From Paraburkholderia ribeironis (GTDB lineage: Bacteria; Pseudomonadota; Gammaproteobacteria; Burkholderiales; Burkholderiaceae): DNA of 64,000 nucleotides. The stretch lies in the NCBI RefSeq assembly GCF_900019265.1, contig NZ_CYGX02000027.1:124001-188000 (forward strand), written 5' to 3'. Positions 9,543 through 18,523 of this stretch are shown in pieces (position 1 is the first letter of the stretch; the number at the start of each line of letters is the position of its first letter). Both the position numbers and the translations under genes were made by a program. Under the pieces are notes generated by a model, which had not been told where the DNA came from, did not search any database, and worked only from the letters and a program-made list of their open reading frames with translations.

Positions 9543-9638
9543 AGGGCAACTATTTGTATGAACACTACCGTTCCGGTGGGAGCGTTGCGAGGGGGCCGGA
9601 CCATTGGCATATCTTTTCAAGACGGTAGAGCGACCGCG

Positions 9639-9644
9639 ATTATA
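9639..9644 (-). promoter_or_regulatory. Possible -10 element (TATAAT) for waaL
   Basis: Perfect TATAAT on the minus strand, 97 bp upstream of the waaL start; a -35 was not found at normal spacing. Confidence 0.35.
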
Positions 9645-9743
9645 CCCGCCCCCCTGCTTGCAAAATGCTTGCTGTTATGCGCTGCAAGTTGCCCACCGGC
9701 CGCTGGCAGCGCATCCGGACCGTGCGCCGCGTAGCCGCGCTAT

Positions 9744-9774
9744 TTGCCGCCCGGGCGGGCAGCGGCGGTACAAT
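9744..9774 (+). promoter_or_regulatory. Possible promoter for the GT2 gene at 9842
   Basis: TTGCCG and TACAAT separated by 19 bp, ending 67 bp before the start codon. Spacing is slightly long. Confidence 0.35.
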
Positions 9775-9841
9775 CCCCGCCAAACTCATGGCCGGCCTGC
9801 AACGCGCGCCGCGCTTGCACCCAGCTCAACGGACCGAATCG

Positions 9842-10687
9842 ATGTTCTCAATCATCATCCCGACCTGGAACAACCTGCCTTACCTGCGCCTCGTGATCGA
9901 CAGCCTGCGGCGTCATTCGACGCATGCGCATCAGATCATCGTGCATGTCAACGACGGCTCGGATGGCACGCTCGCCTGGGTGCGCGACGAGGGCATCGAG
10001 CACACCGCGTCGCCCGGCAACATCGGTATCTGCCACGCGGTCAATATCGCGGCGGCGCGCGCCACGCGCGACTACATCGTCTACATGAACGACGACATGT
10101 ACTGCTGCCCCGGCTGGGACGACGCACTCGTCAAACGCCTCGCGCAGATGCCCGCCGACAACCTGTTCATGCTGTCCGGCACGATGATCGAGCCGGTCGA
10201 CTCCGGCAATCCCTGCGTGGTCGTGCAAAACTTCGGCCGCGACGTGGAGAGTTTCCGCGCCGACGACCTGGTCGCCGCCGCACGCGGACTCGTGCGCGCC
10301 GACTGGCGCGGCGCGACATGGCCGCCTACGCTCGTGCATCGCGACTGGTGGCATAAGGTGGGTGGCTATAGCAGCGAACTGAGTCCGGGTATGAGCAGCG
10401 ACAACGACTTCTCGATGAAACTCTGGGACGCCGGTTGCCGCGTCTTTCTCGGCGTCGGCGACAGCCTGGTCTATCACTTCCAGCAGAAGAGCACGGGCAA
10501 GATCGTAAAGAACGACGGGCGGCGCCAGTTCCTCAACAAGTGGGGCATGACGCAAGCCACCTTCGATCGCTACTATCTGCGCCGCGGCACCGCGGTCGAA
10601 GGCGGGCCTGCGGTCGGCGATCCTGAGCAGACCGGCCGTCTGCGGCGCGCGCTGCTAAAGTCGCGCATCAAGCGCGCGTTTGGCTGA
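9842..10687 (+). CDS. Family-2 glycosyltransferase
   Basis: A 281-residue GT2 enzyme divergent from waaL. It has an N-terminal FSIIIPTWNNLPYL strand, nucleotide motif HVNDGSDGT near residues 37-45, the metal site YIVYMNDDMYCCPGW near residue 80, and a conserved later DWWHKVGGYSSELSPGMSSDNDF stretch typical of GT2 proteins acting in O-antigen or core assembly. The frame continues upstream, but the ATG at 9842 is where the domain begins. The C-terminus is basic (KSRIKRAFG). The sugar specificity is unknown. Confidence 0.87.
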   Translation: MFSIIIPTWNNLPYLRLVIDSLRRHSTHAHQIIVHVNDGSDGTLAWVRDEGIEHTASPGNIGICHAVNIAAARATRDYIVYMNDDMYCCPGWDDALVKRLAQMPADNLFMLSGTMIEPVDSGNPCVVVQNFGRDVESFRADDLVAAARGLVRADWRGATWPPTLVHRDWWHKVGGYSSELSPGMSSDNDFSMKLWDAGCRVFLGVGDSLVYHFQQKSTGKIVKNDGRRQFLNKWGMTQATFDRYYLRRGTAVEGGPAVGDPEQTGRLRRALLKSRIKRAFG

Positions 10688-10843
10688 CGGCAGGAGCCGT
10701 ACCGCTTACGCATGCACAAGCGGGCGCGCAGGTTCGGGCGCGCGTGCCCGATCGCCCGCGCTCACACACCGCCGGGGCACGTGGCCACACCCGCTGGCAC
10801 CAATAGCGCTGAAAGCGTCGACAGCGCCTGCAACACGCACGAC

Positions 10844-11173
10844 TCAAACGCCGCCAGTCACGAGCGGCAGCACCGTCAGATCCGGATGCGTGCCGTCGAC
10901 GATGCTGCGTCCCACGTGCACCGCTTCGTAGAGCGCTTCGTCGCGGCCGGCGAAGCTCTCTTCGCCGTCGGCATGAAACGGCACCGCGTGGCCGGGGATG
11001 GTGGGATCGGCGCCCGGATGGCAGACGTAGCCGACATATGTGTAGCGGCTGGCTGTCGTAGCTGATGTGACTGATGGGTTGGCTTCGTTGGGCGGATCTT
11101 TTGGCATGGGCGCCACGTGAATTTCGAAGCCCTCGTATTCCACCATTTGCCAGGTTGCGGTTTCATCGGTCAT
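10844..11173 (-). CDS. Hypothetical protein, 109 aa
   Basis: A small acidic soluble protein I do not recognise beyond resembling Burkholderia hypothetical proteins. The ATG at 11173 has a GGAGG ribosome-binding site about 6 bp upstream. Visible features are an N-terminal MVEYEGFEIHVAP strand, a middle YTYVGYVCHPGADP segment, and a C-terminal GRDEALYEAVHVGRSIVDG helix. No membrane segment, signal peptide or metal motif is evident. It stands alone between a glycosyltransferase and rdgC. Confidence 0.7.
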   Translation of the reverse strand: MTDETATWQMVEYEGFEIHVAPMPKDPPNEANPSVTSATTASRYTYVGYVCHPGADPTIPGHAVPFHADGEESFAGRDEALYEAVHVGRSIVDGTHPDLTVLPLVTGGV

Positions 11174-11433
11174 GGCCGCCTCCGTCTTGATCGCTCCTTC
11201 AAAAAGTCTAGGTGATTTGCAGGTAAAGCGCGCCTGCGCACGGCTACGGCAAAACCATGACGGCTCGAGAGCGAATTCTCTGGCCAATTGCCGGGTTCGA
11301 TAATCGGTCTGTCGGCCAAAAAAATTTCAAGTGTCTATTTGCAAATGGCGCCGCGCGTTGATGGCTCCGTGCGAACGCGCCCGCGTGGTCGTCATATAGA
11401 ATGACGCGCTTTGCCCCGAATACGACCTCGCCC

Positions 11434-12357
11434 ATGTGGTTCAAAAACCTTCAGTTGCACCGTCTTCCCGCTCCTTGGTCCGTCACCCCCGAACAGATGC
11501 AGAAGTGGCTCGCGCCGCACGCGTTTGCACCCGGCAATAGCGTCGAGATGCAAAGTCATGGCTGGGCGTCGCCGCGCGACAACGATTCGCTGGTGTACGC
11601 GCTCAATGGCCAGATGCTGCTGCTGTTTCGCACCGAAAAGAAACTGCTGCCCGCGTCGGTCGTCACCCAGGTGACGCGGGAGCGCGCCCTCGAACTCGAG
11701 GAACAGCAGGGCTTCAAACCCGGCCGCAAGCAGATGCGCGAACTCAAGGAGCAGGTCACCGACGAACTGCTGCCCCGCGCGTTCAGCATTCGCCGCGATA
11801 CCCGCGTATGGATCGATTGCCGCAACGGCTGGCTCGTGATCGACGCGGCGTCGCAAGCGGTCGCCGACGAAGTGCGTGGCCTGCTGGTGAAATCGATCGA
11901 TCAGTTGCCGCTCGGCACGGTGCGCGTCACGCAAGCGCCGGTCACGGCGATGACCGGCTGGTTGCTGTCAGGCGAAGGTCCAGCGGGCTTCTCGCTCGAT
12001 CAGGACACCGAGCTGCGCTCGCCCGCCGAAGGCAACGCGACTGTGCGCTATGTGGGACATACTTTGGACACCGAAGATATGCGCCGGCACATCGAAGCGG
12101 GCAAGCAGTGCATGCGCCTTGCGATGACGTGGAACGATCGCGTGTCGTTCGTTCTGACGCCTTCGCTGACGATCAAGCGGATTGCACCGCTCGACGTATT
12201 GAAGGAAGCGAGCGACCCGACCGCGCAGAACGACGACGAACGTTTCGACTCCGACGTCACGTTGATGACCGCCGAACTGGACCGCATGCTGACCGATCTG
12301 CTCGACGCGTTGGGCGGTGAGCAGGGCGATGCGCTGCCGCAAGCCGCGGCGGCCTGA
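11434..12357 (+). CDS. rdgC: Recombination-associated protein RdgC
   Basis: RdgC is a ring-shaped, sequence-independent DNA-binding dimer that inhibits RecA filament activity. The 307-residue product starts with the family signature [15 protein letters not shown] and keeps the length and motifs of the family ([63 protein letters not shown]). The ATG at 11434 is preferred over the in-frame ATG at 11401, because the family begins with MWFKNL. It is monocistronic by context. Confidence 0.95.
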   Translation: MWFKNLQLHRLPAPWSVTPEQMQKWLAPHAFAPGNSVEMQSHGWASPRDNDSLVYALNGQMLLLFRTEKKLLPASVVTQVTRERALELEEQQGFKPGRKQMRELKEQVTDELLPRAFSIRRDTRVWIDCRNGWLVIDAASQAVADEVRGLLVKSIDQLPLGTVRVTQAPVTAMTGWLLSGEGPAGFSLDQDTELRSPAEGNATVRYVGHTLDTEDMRRHIEAGKQCMRLAMTWNDRVSFVLTPSLTIKRIAPLDVLKEASDPTAQNDDERFDSDVTLMTAELDRMLTDLLDALGGEQGDALPQAAAA

Positions 12358-12735
12358 TTCGTTGCTGCTCGCTGGTGCTCGTTGCAGAGCGGCGCGTCGA
12401 CGATGTTGCGCGCCGGCACTCGCGAGGCCGGGGACGGGCTGGCCGGCTCCGGTGCAACGAGATTCGCGGTTCTTCTTCGTGGTTCCTCATGTGCCGGCCG
12501 CCGCGCGGCGCGTCGAACGAAGGAGCGATCGACGCATCAGCGACGGACGCGTTCCGCTCGGCTGGTGCGCCATCGATGCGTGCTCCCGCGCGGCCTGCAC
12601 AACTTCGGCGTTGTCATGAAAACGGCAATCGCATCAACAGCTTGTCGACAATGCCGAAGAGTTATGCACAGATTTGTGCCCAGTTTCTGTTGATAACTTC
12701 GGTTGATAACTTCGGTTGATGCAGCGAACGCAGCG
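12358..12735. other. Intergenic region rdgC to MFS transporter
   Basis: 378 bp without a convincing gene; the frames across it have atypical composition. It contains TTATGCACA (12662-12670), which resembles a DnaA box, and about 2.4 copies of the 13-mer TTGATAACTTCGG at 12690-12720, just before the stop of the convergent transporter. Confidence 0.5.
12690..12720. repeat. 13-bp tandem repeat, 2.4 copies
   Basis: TTGATAACTTCGG repeated twice perfectly and then partly, ending 15 bp before the MFS stop codon. Confidence 0.75.
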
Positions 12736-13944
12736 TCACTCCCCGAGCGCCAGCGCGCGCCTGCGCCGCCGCAGCGCCGAGCCGATCGACACCATCGCGC
12801 CGATGCCACCCATCGCAACCGCGAGCGTCACGATCAACGGGCCGGTTTGCGTGCGCGCCGAGAACAGGCTGACCAGCAAACCGGCGAGCGGCTGCGTCAT
12901 GTTGTTCAGCAGGATCACCACACCGGTCGTCTTGCCATAGTCCTGCGGCGGAATGATCTGCTGACGCACGCTGCGGATGTAGACGTTGAACATCTTGTCG
13001 AAGCCGACGATCAGCAGGAAGCCAAGCGCGTAGCCCCAAGGGGCCGCGCTCGCGCCGGCGATCACGCCGCCCGCGCAGATCGCCACGAACGCCACCCGGC
13101 CGAGCAGCCGCGTTGGCCACGTCGCTCGCGCGATCGTCAACAGGATCAGCACCGTGGCGACTGCGCCGGCCGTTTGCAGTCCAGCATAGTAGTGGTTCGA
13201 TTGCGCGTGATAGCCGGTCACCATCGCGGCGGATGTGGCGAGCGTCACGCCGATCACCAGGTTTTCCGCAGCGGCGAGCAGCACGACTTTCTTCAGGCCC
13301 GGCAGCACCAGCACATGCCGTAGTGCAATGCGCAACGGCAGGCTCCAGTGGCCCGCCGGAGCAGGCGGTGGATTGGTCGCGCTGAAGCCGCTCGCGCGCT
13401 GCCACAGCAGCAGCGCGCCGTCGGCAGCGAGAAACAGCACGCCGGTCGCGCCCACCACCCACTCCCAGCGCCATAGGCCGAGCAGCAGCGCGGCGAGCAT
13501 CGGACCGAGCACGAAACCCAACTGGTCGGCCAGTTGCGAATAAGCGAGCACGCGCTGAAACTGTTGCGTGCTGAAGATCTGCGGCAGCAAGACTTCGCGG
13601 GCGACCAGCCCCTGGCTCGTCAGCACGCCGCATGCCGCCGAAAGCGCGATCAGCCAACCAATCCCGCCAAACAGCGCGTACGCCAGCACACCGCCGAAAC
13701 ACGCGAGCGCCCGCACGGCCTGACTGGTCCGCATCAGCCTGAGCGGCGCGAAGCGGTCGCACAACGCGCCGAAGAACGGGAACACGAGGTAGCGCGGCAG
13801 CGTTTCGATGAAGAACGCCAGACCCGACCACGAGACCTGGCGGGTGGTCTGGAACACGACGAGTGGAACGAGAAACAGCAGGATCTGATCGGCGAGACGC
13901 GCGATGAACAGCGAGTAGAAGAAGGCCTGATGGTTGACGCGCAC
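12736..13944 (-). CDS. MFS transporter
   Basis: A 402-residue major-facilitator protein with about 12 hydrophobic segments. The first (AFFYSLFIARLADQILLFLVPLVVF) and the loop FFGALCDRFAPLRLMRTSQ, an MFS motif-A-like segment between helices 2 and 3, support the assignment. A later loop, SVRQQIIPPQDYGKTTGVVILLNN, resembles the MFS_3/enterobactin-exporter-like subgroup. The substrate is unknown and no neighbour suggests one. The start ATG at 13944 lies directly before the first helix. Confidence 0.85.
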   Translation of the reverse strand: MRVNHQAFFYSLFIARLADQILLFLVPLVVFQTTRQVSWSGLAFFIETLPRYLVFPFFGALCDRFAPLRLMRTSQAVRALACFGGVLAYALFGGIGWLIALSAACGVLTSQGLVAREVLLPQIFSTQQFQRVLAYSQLADQLGFVLGPMLAALLLGLWRWEWVVGATGVLFLAADGALLLWQRASGFSATNPPPAPAGHWSLPLRIALRHVLVLPGLKKVVLLAAAENLVIGVTLATSAAMVTGYHAQSNHYYAGLQTAGAVATVLILLTIARATWPTRLLGRVAFVAICAGGVIAGASAAPWGYALGFLLIVGFDKMFNVYIRSVRQQIIPPQDYGKTTGVVILLNNMTQPLAGLLVSLFSARTQTGPLIVTLAVAMGGIGAMVSIGSALRRRRRALALGE

Positions 13945-14043
13945 CGTGGATGTCCCGTCGTTTATGGGTCGAGACCGATCCTATCAACGATGGCGCGCGT
14001 GGCCTCGTTGTTGCGTCGTCGCGAGGCCACGCGGTACGGTGGC

Positions 14044-14133
14044 GTGCAACCGCGTGCAACCGCGTGCAACCGCGTGCAGCAGTGTGCAGCAGTGTGCAGC
14101 AGTGTGCGGTAGGGTGCAGTAGTGGGCAGTAGT
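14044..14133. repeat. 10-bp tandem array, 9 units
   Basis: Nine in-phase 10-bp units: three GTGCAACCGC, three GTGCAGCAGT, then three degenerate relatives. The array ends 3 bp before the stop codon of the minus-strand VOC gene. Confidence 0.9.
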
Positions 14134-14136
14134 CGG

Positions 14137-14610
14137 CTAATCGCCGCGATATGCCTGTTCGAGCTGCGCGATATCAAGCTTGACCATTTTCATCATCGCC
14201 GCCATCACGCGATTCGCCTTCGTCCGGTCGGAATCTTGCAGCATCCGCATGAGCGCGTCGGGCACGATCTGCCACGACACGCCGAAGCGGTCCTGCAGCC
14301 AGCCGCATTGCGACGGCGCGCCGCCATCGATGAGCTTCGACCAGTAGCTGTCGATCTCCTCCTGCGAGCCGCAGTGCACGAACAGCGAGATCGCCGGCGT
14401 GAACGGAAACTGCGACCCGCCGTTCAGGGCCATGAATTGCTGGCCTTCGATTTCGAACGTGACGGCCAGCACGCCGCCTTCCGGGCCGGGGCAGGCCTCC
14501 GTGTAGTGCAGCGTGGTGGCGATGCGGGAGTCGCCAAACACGGAGGTATAAAAGCGGGCCGCTTCTTCCGCTTTGCCGTCGAACCACAGGCACGGCGCAA
14601 TCTTTTGCAT
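14137..14610 (-). CDS. VOC family protein (PhnB-like)
   Basis: A 157-residue protein of the vicinal-oxygen-chelate superfamily, in the PhnB/3-demethylubiquinone-methyltransferase-like group. Visible features are MQKIAPCLWFDGKAEEAARFYTSVF, LAVTFEIEGQQFMALNGG and the C-terminal CGWLQDRFGVSWQIVP. The catalytic role of this subgroup is unclear. It lies 33 bp downstream of a second VOC gene on the same strand and is probably cotranscribed with it. The start ATG at 14610 is supported by the family N-terminus. Confidence 0.88.
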   Translation of the reverse strand: MQKIAPCLWFDGKAEEAARFYTSVFGDSRIATTLHYTEACPGPEGGVLAVTFEIEGQQFMALNGGSQFPFTPAISLFVHCGSQEEIDSYWSKLIDGGAPSQCGWLQDRFGVSWQIVPDALMRMLQDSDRTKANRVMAAMMKMVKLDIAQLEQAYRGD

Positions 14611-14643
14611 GACGTTTCTCCTGTCCGGCGGACGGGGCGCGCG

Positions 14644-15108
14644 TTATTTCATCGCGGCCATGGCTTGCTGGATTTCTTCTGTGCTGAGATCGCGCGTGTG
14701 CGTGGCGAGCGACCAGCTATGACCGAACGGGTCCTTCAACTGACCATAGCGATCGCCCCAGAACATGTCGGTGACAGGCATCACCACGGTTGCGCCGGCA
14801 TCGACAGCCTGTTTGAAACTGGCATCGACGTCCTGCACGTAGAGATGAATCGTGACCGGCGTGCCGTTCAGCGTGAGCGGGCCGAATGTCCGGTGATCGG
14901 GCCATTCGTCGGTCAGCATCAGCATCGAGTCGCCGATCTTCAGGCTGGCGTGCATCACCTTGCCGCCCGGGCCGTTCAGGCGGTACTGTTCGACGGCATT
15001 GAAGGCCTTCGTGTAGAACGCAATGGCGTCCGCGGCGTTGGCGCAGACCAGATAGGGCGTGAGCGAGTGCATCCCGTCGGGGATGGGTTTGACTGCGGCG
15101 CTGGTCAT
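14644..15108 (-). CDS. VOC/glyoxalase-like protein
   Basis: A 154-residue VOC protein of the PhnB type. It begins MTSAAVKPIPDGMHSLTPYLVCANAADAIAFY and contains KVMHASLKIGDSMLMLTDE and the C-terminal YGQLKDPFGHSWSLATH. The ATG at 15108 has a strong AAGGAG ribosome-binding site about 9 bp upstream; the frame open to 15303 is not supported. It precedes the other VOC gene in a likely two-gene operon. Specific substrate unknown. Confidence 0.88.
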   Translation of the reverse strand: MTSAAVKPIPDGMHSLTPYLVCANAADAIAFYTKAFNAVEQYRLNGPGGKVMHASLKIGDSMLMLTDEWPDHRTFGPLTLNGTPVTIHLYVQDVDASFKQAVDAGATVVMPVTDMFWGDRYGQLKDPFGHSWSLATHTRDLSTEEIQQAMAAMK

Positions 15109-15250
15109 AACGGTGACTCCTTGAGGGAACGGTACGTGAGTTGAAAGACCGGCTGCGGGCGCCAGGCCTTCAACGTTACGACGAGTCCGGCACTGCTGAA
15201 TCGACACGTCGGGAAAAATATTATTGGGCACGGGCGTGCGTGCGGCAACC

Positions 15251-15310
15251 GGCTTGCCAGGCGTTCTGCCAAGCGGCCTGCCAACCGGCCCGCCAGGCGG
15301 CATGCCAAAC
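15251..15310. repeat. Imperfect 12-bp tandem repeat, 5 units
   Basis: Five in-phase units close to GGCNTGCCAANC in the gap between the NlpC/P60 gene and the VOC pair. Confidence 0.7.
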
Positions 15311-15340
15311 GGCCGGCTTGCTTCAGGCAGGCGGGCCGCT

Positions 15341-17014
15341 TCAGCCGGCCGGATTGTCCTCGTCCGGTGGCGTGACGGATGGTGGCGCGGCGTTGCCGCC
15401 CGGCGCGCCGAGGATGCTGATCTGGAACGTCGGCGTGCCGGCCAGCGATTGCAGCGTGGCGTCCTCGGGAATGTGCTCGAAGAGGGGCAGTATCACCGAG
15501 CCGCCGATCACCGCGCGCCGGCTGTTGTCAGCCGGGCGCAAGCCCCACACGTCCTGGTAGACGACCGGCACCGTGACGCCGTCGCGGGTCGTGTTGCCGA
15601 TATACAGCATCACGTGGCCGCCAATGTAGATCAGCGTGCGCAACGCTTCGCCGTGCTGGGCGAGATAGTCGAGCCGCTGCGCGGGCGTCGACGCGGACAG
15701 GTCGATCATGCGGCCGGCGCTCATCTGCGTCGACGAATGGCGCGGCAGCCATACACCGAACGCCGCGAAAATGCTCTGCAGTTCCGACGAACAGTCGTTG
15801 TAGAGGCCGGTATTGCCCCATCCATACGGCCGGCCGATCAGAGTTTTCATCAGCATCGCCAGATGGCGCGGTGTGGCGGCGAGCGGCATTGGCGCGATCT
15901 GCGCATCGCTGAGCGTGGCGCGGCGGATCAACGCCCGGCCGTCGGCATCGCGGGCCGGCACGAGGATTGCGCGCGTCGCGGCGCTGCCTGCGCTGTCGGC
16001 GGTACCAGCGACAGCGACAACGGCGGCGCTGCTGGGCTCGCTCGCGGCCCCGTGAGCGGCGGCCTGCCGCGCGGCGTCGGCCGACCCCGCGGGCAGCGAC
16101 GGCGCTGTCGGGAGCAATGGCAGCAGCGTGCCAGCCGGCGCGTCGAAGCGGAACACGCCGCCGCTGTCGCGTACCGGCGCCGACGCCACCGTCACCGCGC
16201 CGAGCGATTTGCCGGTCGCCGCGCGCCATGTGTCGACGAAGCGTTCGTCGGCCCGCGCGACGCCGTCGCTGCGCACCCAGCCCTGAACGTCGGGCGTCTG
16301 CACGTAGTGCCATGCACCGTCGATGCTGCTGCCAAGCACATACAGCGGCGTGCCCGGACGCGCGGCCGAGATCTGCAGGTTGTCGAACGGGTAGCCTTCA
16401 CCGGCCAGACGGTGGTTGTAGAACGATGGGTCCATGGTCGGCAGCTCGCGCACCATCAGGTTGGCGGTGGCGATCGCGCGGCGTTGGGGCTGATAGACCG
16501 GCGCCTGCGTGAACTGCCCGACGTTCATGTTCTCGGCGATCGCGTCGATCCATGCCTTGTCGTGAGGCCGGAAGTCTTGCCCGTAGCCGAGCGCCGCGCC
16601 GCTCTTGCCAGTGTTGTCGAACCTGTCGATGCGGCGCTCTTGCAGCGCGGCAATGTCCGCGCCTTGCTCGCGATAGACGCGCGTCGTCACGTACGCGGCA
16701 TTCCAGGGCGACGGCGCATGCGTGCCGGTGCCGAAGTAGCGCGCGTACAGCGCCCGGAAATGCGCCTGCTGATCCGCGGGGCTCAGGAACGGCTGGTCGT
16801 AACCGGGGCTGTCCGGCGCGAGCCAGTGGTCGACGTTCTGGTCGTAACCGGCGATCGGAAACAGCGTGATGGTGTCGACCGGCGCGTGCGCGTACGCATC
16901 GTGCGTCGGTGATGGAGTACTGCACGCGGTGAGCGCCGCGAGTGCGGCGCATAGCGCGGCGGTGCGGCAGGCGGTCGGCCACGAGGCAAGGCGGGACAGG
17001 ACGGCAACAGACAT
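15341..17014 (-). CDS. NlpC/P60-family lipoprotein with SH3 domains
   Basis: A 557-residue predicted cell-wall hydrolase, probably anchored as a lipoprotein and facing the periplasm. The signal ends in a lipobox LTAC with Cys31. An N-terminal helical region (Asp/Pro-rich, FRALYARYF) is followed by SH3b-like segments (about 190-280; GTPLYVLGSSIDGAWHYVQ), an Ala-rich linker, and a C-terminal NlpC/P60 peptidase domain. Catalytic Cys lies in YNDCSSEL and the His in GGHVMLYIG. The architecture matches SH3/C40 peptidases that cut gamma-D-glutamyl-diamino-acid bonds. Start ATG at 17014. Confidence 0.88.
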   Translation of the reverse strand: MSVAVLSRLASWPTACRTAALCAALAALTACSTPSPTHDAYAHAPVDTITLFPIAGYDQNVDHWLAPDSPGYDQPFLSPADQQAHFRALYARYFGTGTHAPSPWNAAYVTTRVYREQGADIAALQERRIDRFDNTGKSGAALGYGQDFRPHDKAWIDAIAENMNVGQFTQAPVYQPQRRAIATANLMVRELPTMDPSFYNHRLAGEGYPFDNLQISAARPGTPLYVLGSSIDGAWHYVQTPDVQGWVRSDGVARADERFVDTWRAATGKSLGAVTVASAPVRDSGGVFRFDAPAGTLLPLLPTAPSLPAGSADAARQAAAHGAASEPSSAAVVAVAGTADSAGSAATRAILVPARDADGRALIRRATLSDAQIAPMPLAATPRHLAMLMKTLIGRPYGWGNTGLYNDCSSELQSIFAAFGVWLPRHSSTQMSAGRMIDLSASTPAQRLDYLAQHGEALRTLIYIGGHVMLYIGNTTRDGVTVPVVYQDVWGLRPADNSRRAVIGGSVILPLFEHIPEDATLQSLAGTPTFQISILGAPGGNAAPPSVTPPDEDNPAG

Positions 17015-17326
17015 GGGATTCGACTGAAAGGGGCCAAGGGCACGATGATACGGTGTCGGCGCGACCGTGCGATGCGCCAGGACAATTGTGCCGTGATCGG
17101 GAGCACGGTGGCGAGCATGCCGCGTTGTGCACGCCCGTTGTGCACAACTATACCGAACGCTTTTGTGGTTTCATCTGGGTTCGGTCTGCCCGTAGCGGCT
17201 GCACGATAGCGCGCTTCACGTTCATACGCGCGCAGCCGGCGAGCAGTCCATGACACTCAACCGATACCCTCGACGCCTCGTCTCGCAACTTTCGTCCGAG
17301 GCGGCCCAATCAGCAAGGAGCACGAC
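17015..17326. other. Divergent intergenic region NlpC/P60 to di-Mop gene
   Basis: 312 bp between divergent starts. It carries the putative promoter and palindrome at 17124-17154 (separate entry); nothing else was recognised. Confidence 0.5.
17124..17154 (+). promoter_or_regulatory. Putative promoter with palindrome in the spacer
   Basis: TTGTGC (17125-17130) and TATACC (17149-17154) are 18 bp apart. The spacer holds the perfect 12-bp palindrome GTTGTGCACAAC (17137-17148), and a related half GTTGTGCAC lies 13 bp earlier. This looks like an operator overlapping a promoter reading towards the di-Mop gene. Confidence 0.4.
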
Positions 17327-17752
17327 ATGCGGACCAGCGCACGCAACCAATTCGCCGGCGAAGTCGCCGAAGTCAAACACGGTGCGGTGAACGACGAAGT
17401 CACGCTGCGCATGCCAGACGGTCTCGAGATCGTCGCGATCATCACGCACGGCAGTGCGACGTCGCTCGGTCTTGCTGCCGGCAAGAAGGCGTTTGCGCTG
17501 GTCAAGGCGTCGTCGGTGATCGTGATGATTGATGTGGCGAAAAACCAGGTGTCGGCGCGCAATTGCATCGCCGGAACGGTGTCGACGGTGACGAAGGGCG
17601 CGGTGAATGCCGAAGTGACGATCGACGCGGGCGGCGCGCAGGTCGCGGCAATCATCACCAATGACAGCGTCGAGCGCCTCGGGCTCGCGAGCGGCAAGCC
17701 GGCTACCGCGATCTTCAAGGCGTCGAGCGTGATTATCGGCGTCGATCAGTAA
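17327..17752 (+). CDS. Molybdenum-binding protein with two Mop/TOBE domains
   Basis: A 141-residue cytoplasmic protein made of two tandem Mop domains (about 1-70 and 71-141), each starting with the family motif SARNQFAGEV / SARNCIAGTV and ending with KASSVIV / KASSVII. Di-Mop proteins such as ModG bind molybdate or tungstate oligomerically and are thought to act in storage or homeostasis. AGGAG precedes the ATG by about 8 bp. No molybdate transporter genes lie nearby, so regulation by molybdenum is only an inference. Confidence 0.92.
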   Translation: MRTSARNQFAGEVAEVKHGAVNDEVTLRMPDGLEIVAIITHGSATSLGLAAGKKAFALVKASSVIVMIDVAKNQVSARNCIAGTVSTVTKGAVNAEVTIDAGGAQVAAIITNDSVERLGLASGKPATAIFKASSVIIGVDQ

Positions 17753-17876
17753 GGATCTGGCGCGCTGCGCCTGCTTCAGCAGGTTTCAGGCGCGGGCCCG
17801 CAGGCCGGGCGCAGCGCAAGAGGGCGGCGGAGACCGCGCCGCGCCGGTTCGTGAACGAATTGGCCGCTTGCTTTAC

Positions 17877-17970
17877 ACTGCACCACTGCACCACTGCACC
17901 ACTGCACCACTGCACCACTGCACCACTGCACCACTGCACCACTGCACCACTGCACCACTGCACCACTGCA
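17877..17970. repeat. 8-bp tandem repeat, about 11.75 perfect copies
   Basis: Perfect ACTGCACC units in the 5' leader of the msrC-like gene, ending 44 bp before its ATG. Because the unit is not a multiple of three, all frames across it stay open as short artificial ORFs. Confidence 0.97.
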
Positions 17971-18013
17971 TCGCCTCGCTGTGCCTCTTTCCGCTTTCAT
18001 CACGGACGCCGTC

Positions 18014-18523
18014 ATGTTCGAAGTCTCCTCCACCTCGCATCTGCCCAAAGCCGCGCAATACGAAGAACTGGTCGCTCAGGCGCGTGCGCTGCTTGCCGAC
18101 GAAACCGACTGGATCGCCAACGCCGCGAATTTTTCCGCCTTCGTGTTTCATTCGCTGAGCGATCTGAACTGGGCCGGTTTCTACTTCCACGATGGCCGCG
18201 AACTGGTGGTCGGGCCGTTCCAGGGCAAGCCCGCGTGCGTGCGCATCGCGCTCGGCAAGGGCGTCTGCGGCACGGCCGCGCAAACCCTCCAGACCCAGGT
18301 GGTCCGCGACGTACACGAGTTTGCCGGCCATATCGCGTGCGATTCGGTGTCGCAATCGGAAATCGTCGTGCCGCTCGTCGCGCCGGACGGCACGCTGATC
18401 GGCGTGTGGGATGTCGACAGCCCGATCGTCGCGCGCTTCGACGAAGAAGACGCGAAGGGCATGGAGGCGCTGTGCGCGGTATTCATCGAAGCAGCGTTGC
18501 CGCGCACGGGGGCGGCGTCCTGA
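18014..18523 (+). CDS. msrC: Free methionine-(R)-sulfoxide reductase, GAF domain
   Basis: A 169-residue GAF-domain protein that reduces free methionine-(R)-sulfoxide. The three family cysteines are visible in KPACVRIALGKGVCGTAA and HIACDSVSQSEIVVPL, with the acidic GVWDVDSP that shapes the active site. Length matches E. coli YebR/MsrC. The ATG at 18014 is at the family start; an upstream in-frame ATG at 17981 is less likely. The 8-bp repeat array lies just upstream and may lie in the leader or promoter. Confidence 0.93.
   Translation: MFEVSSTSHLPKAAQYEELVAQARALLADETDWIANAANFSAFVFHSLSDLNWAGFYFHDGRELVVGPFQGKPACVRIALGKGVCGTAAQTLQTQVVRDVHEFAGHIACDSVSQSEIVVPLVAPDGTLIGVWDVDSPIVARFDEEDAKGMEALCAVFIEAALPRTGAAS

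Noticed and set aside
12662..12670. DnaA-box-like TTATGCACA as an origin
   Set aside because: A single near-match without a cluster or neighbouring dnaA/dnaN or parAB; not enough for an origin.
12382..12719. Short ORFs between rdgC and the MFS gene
   Set aside because: No ribosome-binding site, atypical composition and no domain; overlapping frames with equal quality.
17851..18000. Cys/His/Thr-rich ORFs across the 8-bp array
   Set aside because: Produced by the repeat in every frame on both strands; not real proteins.
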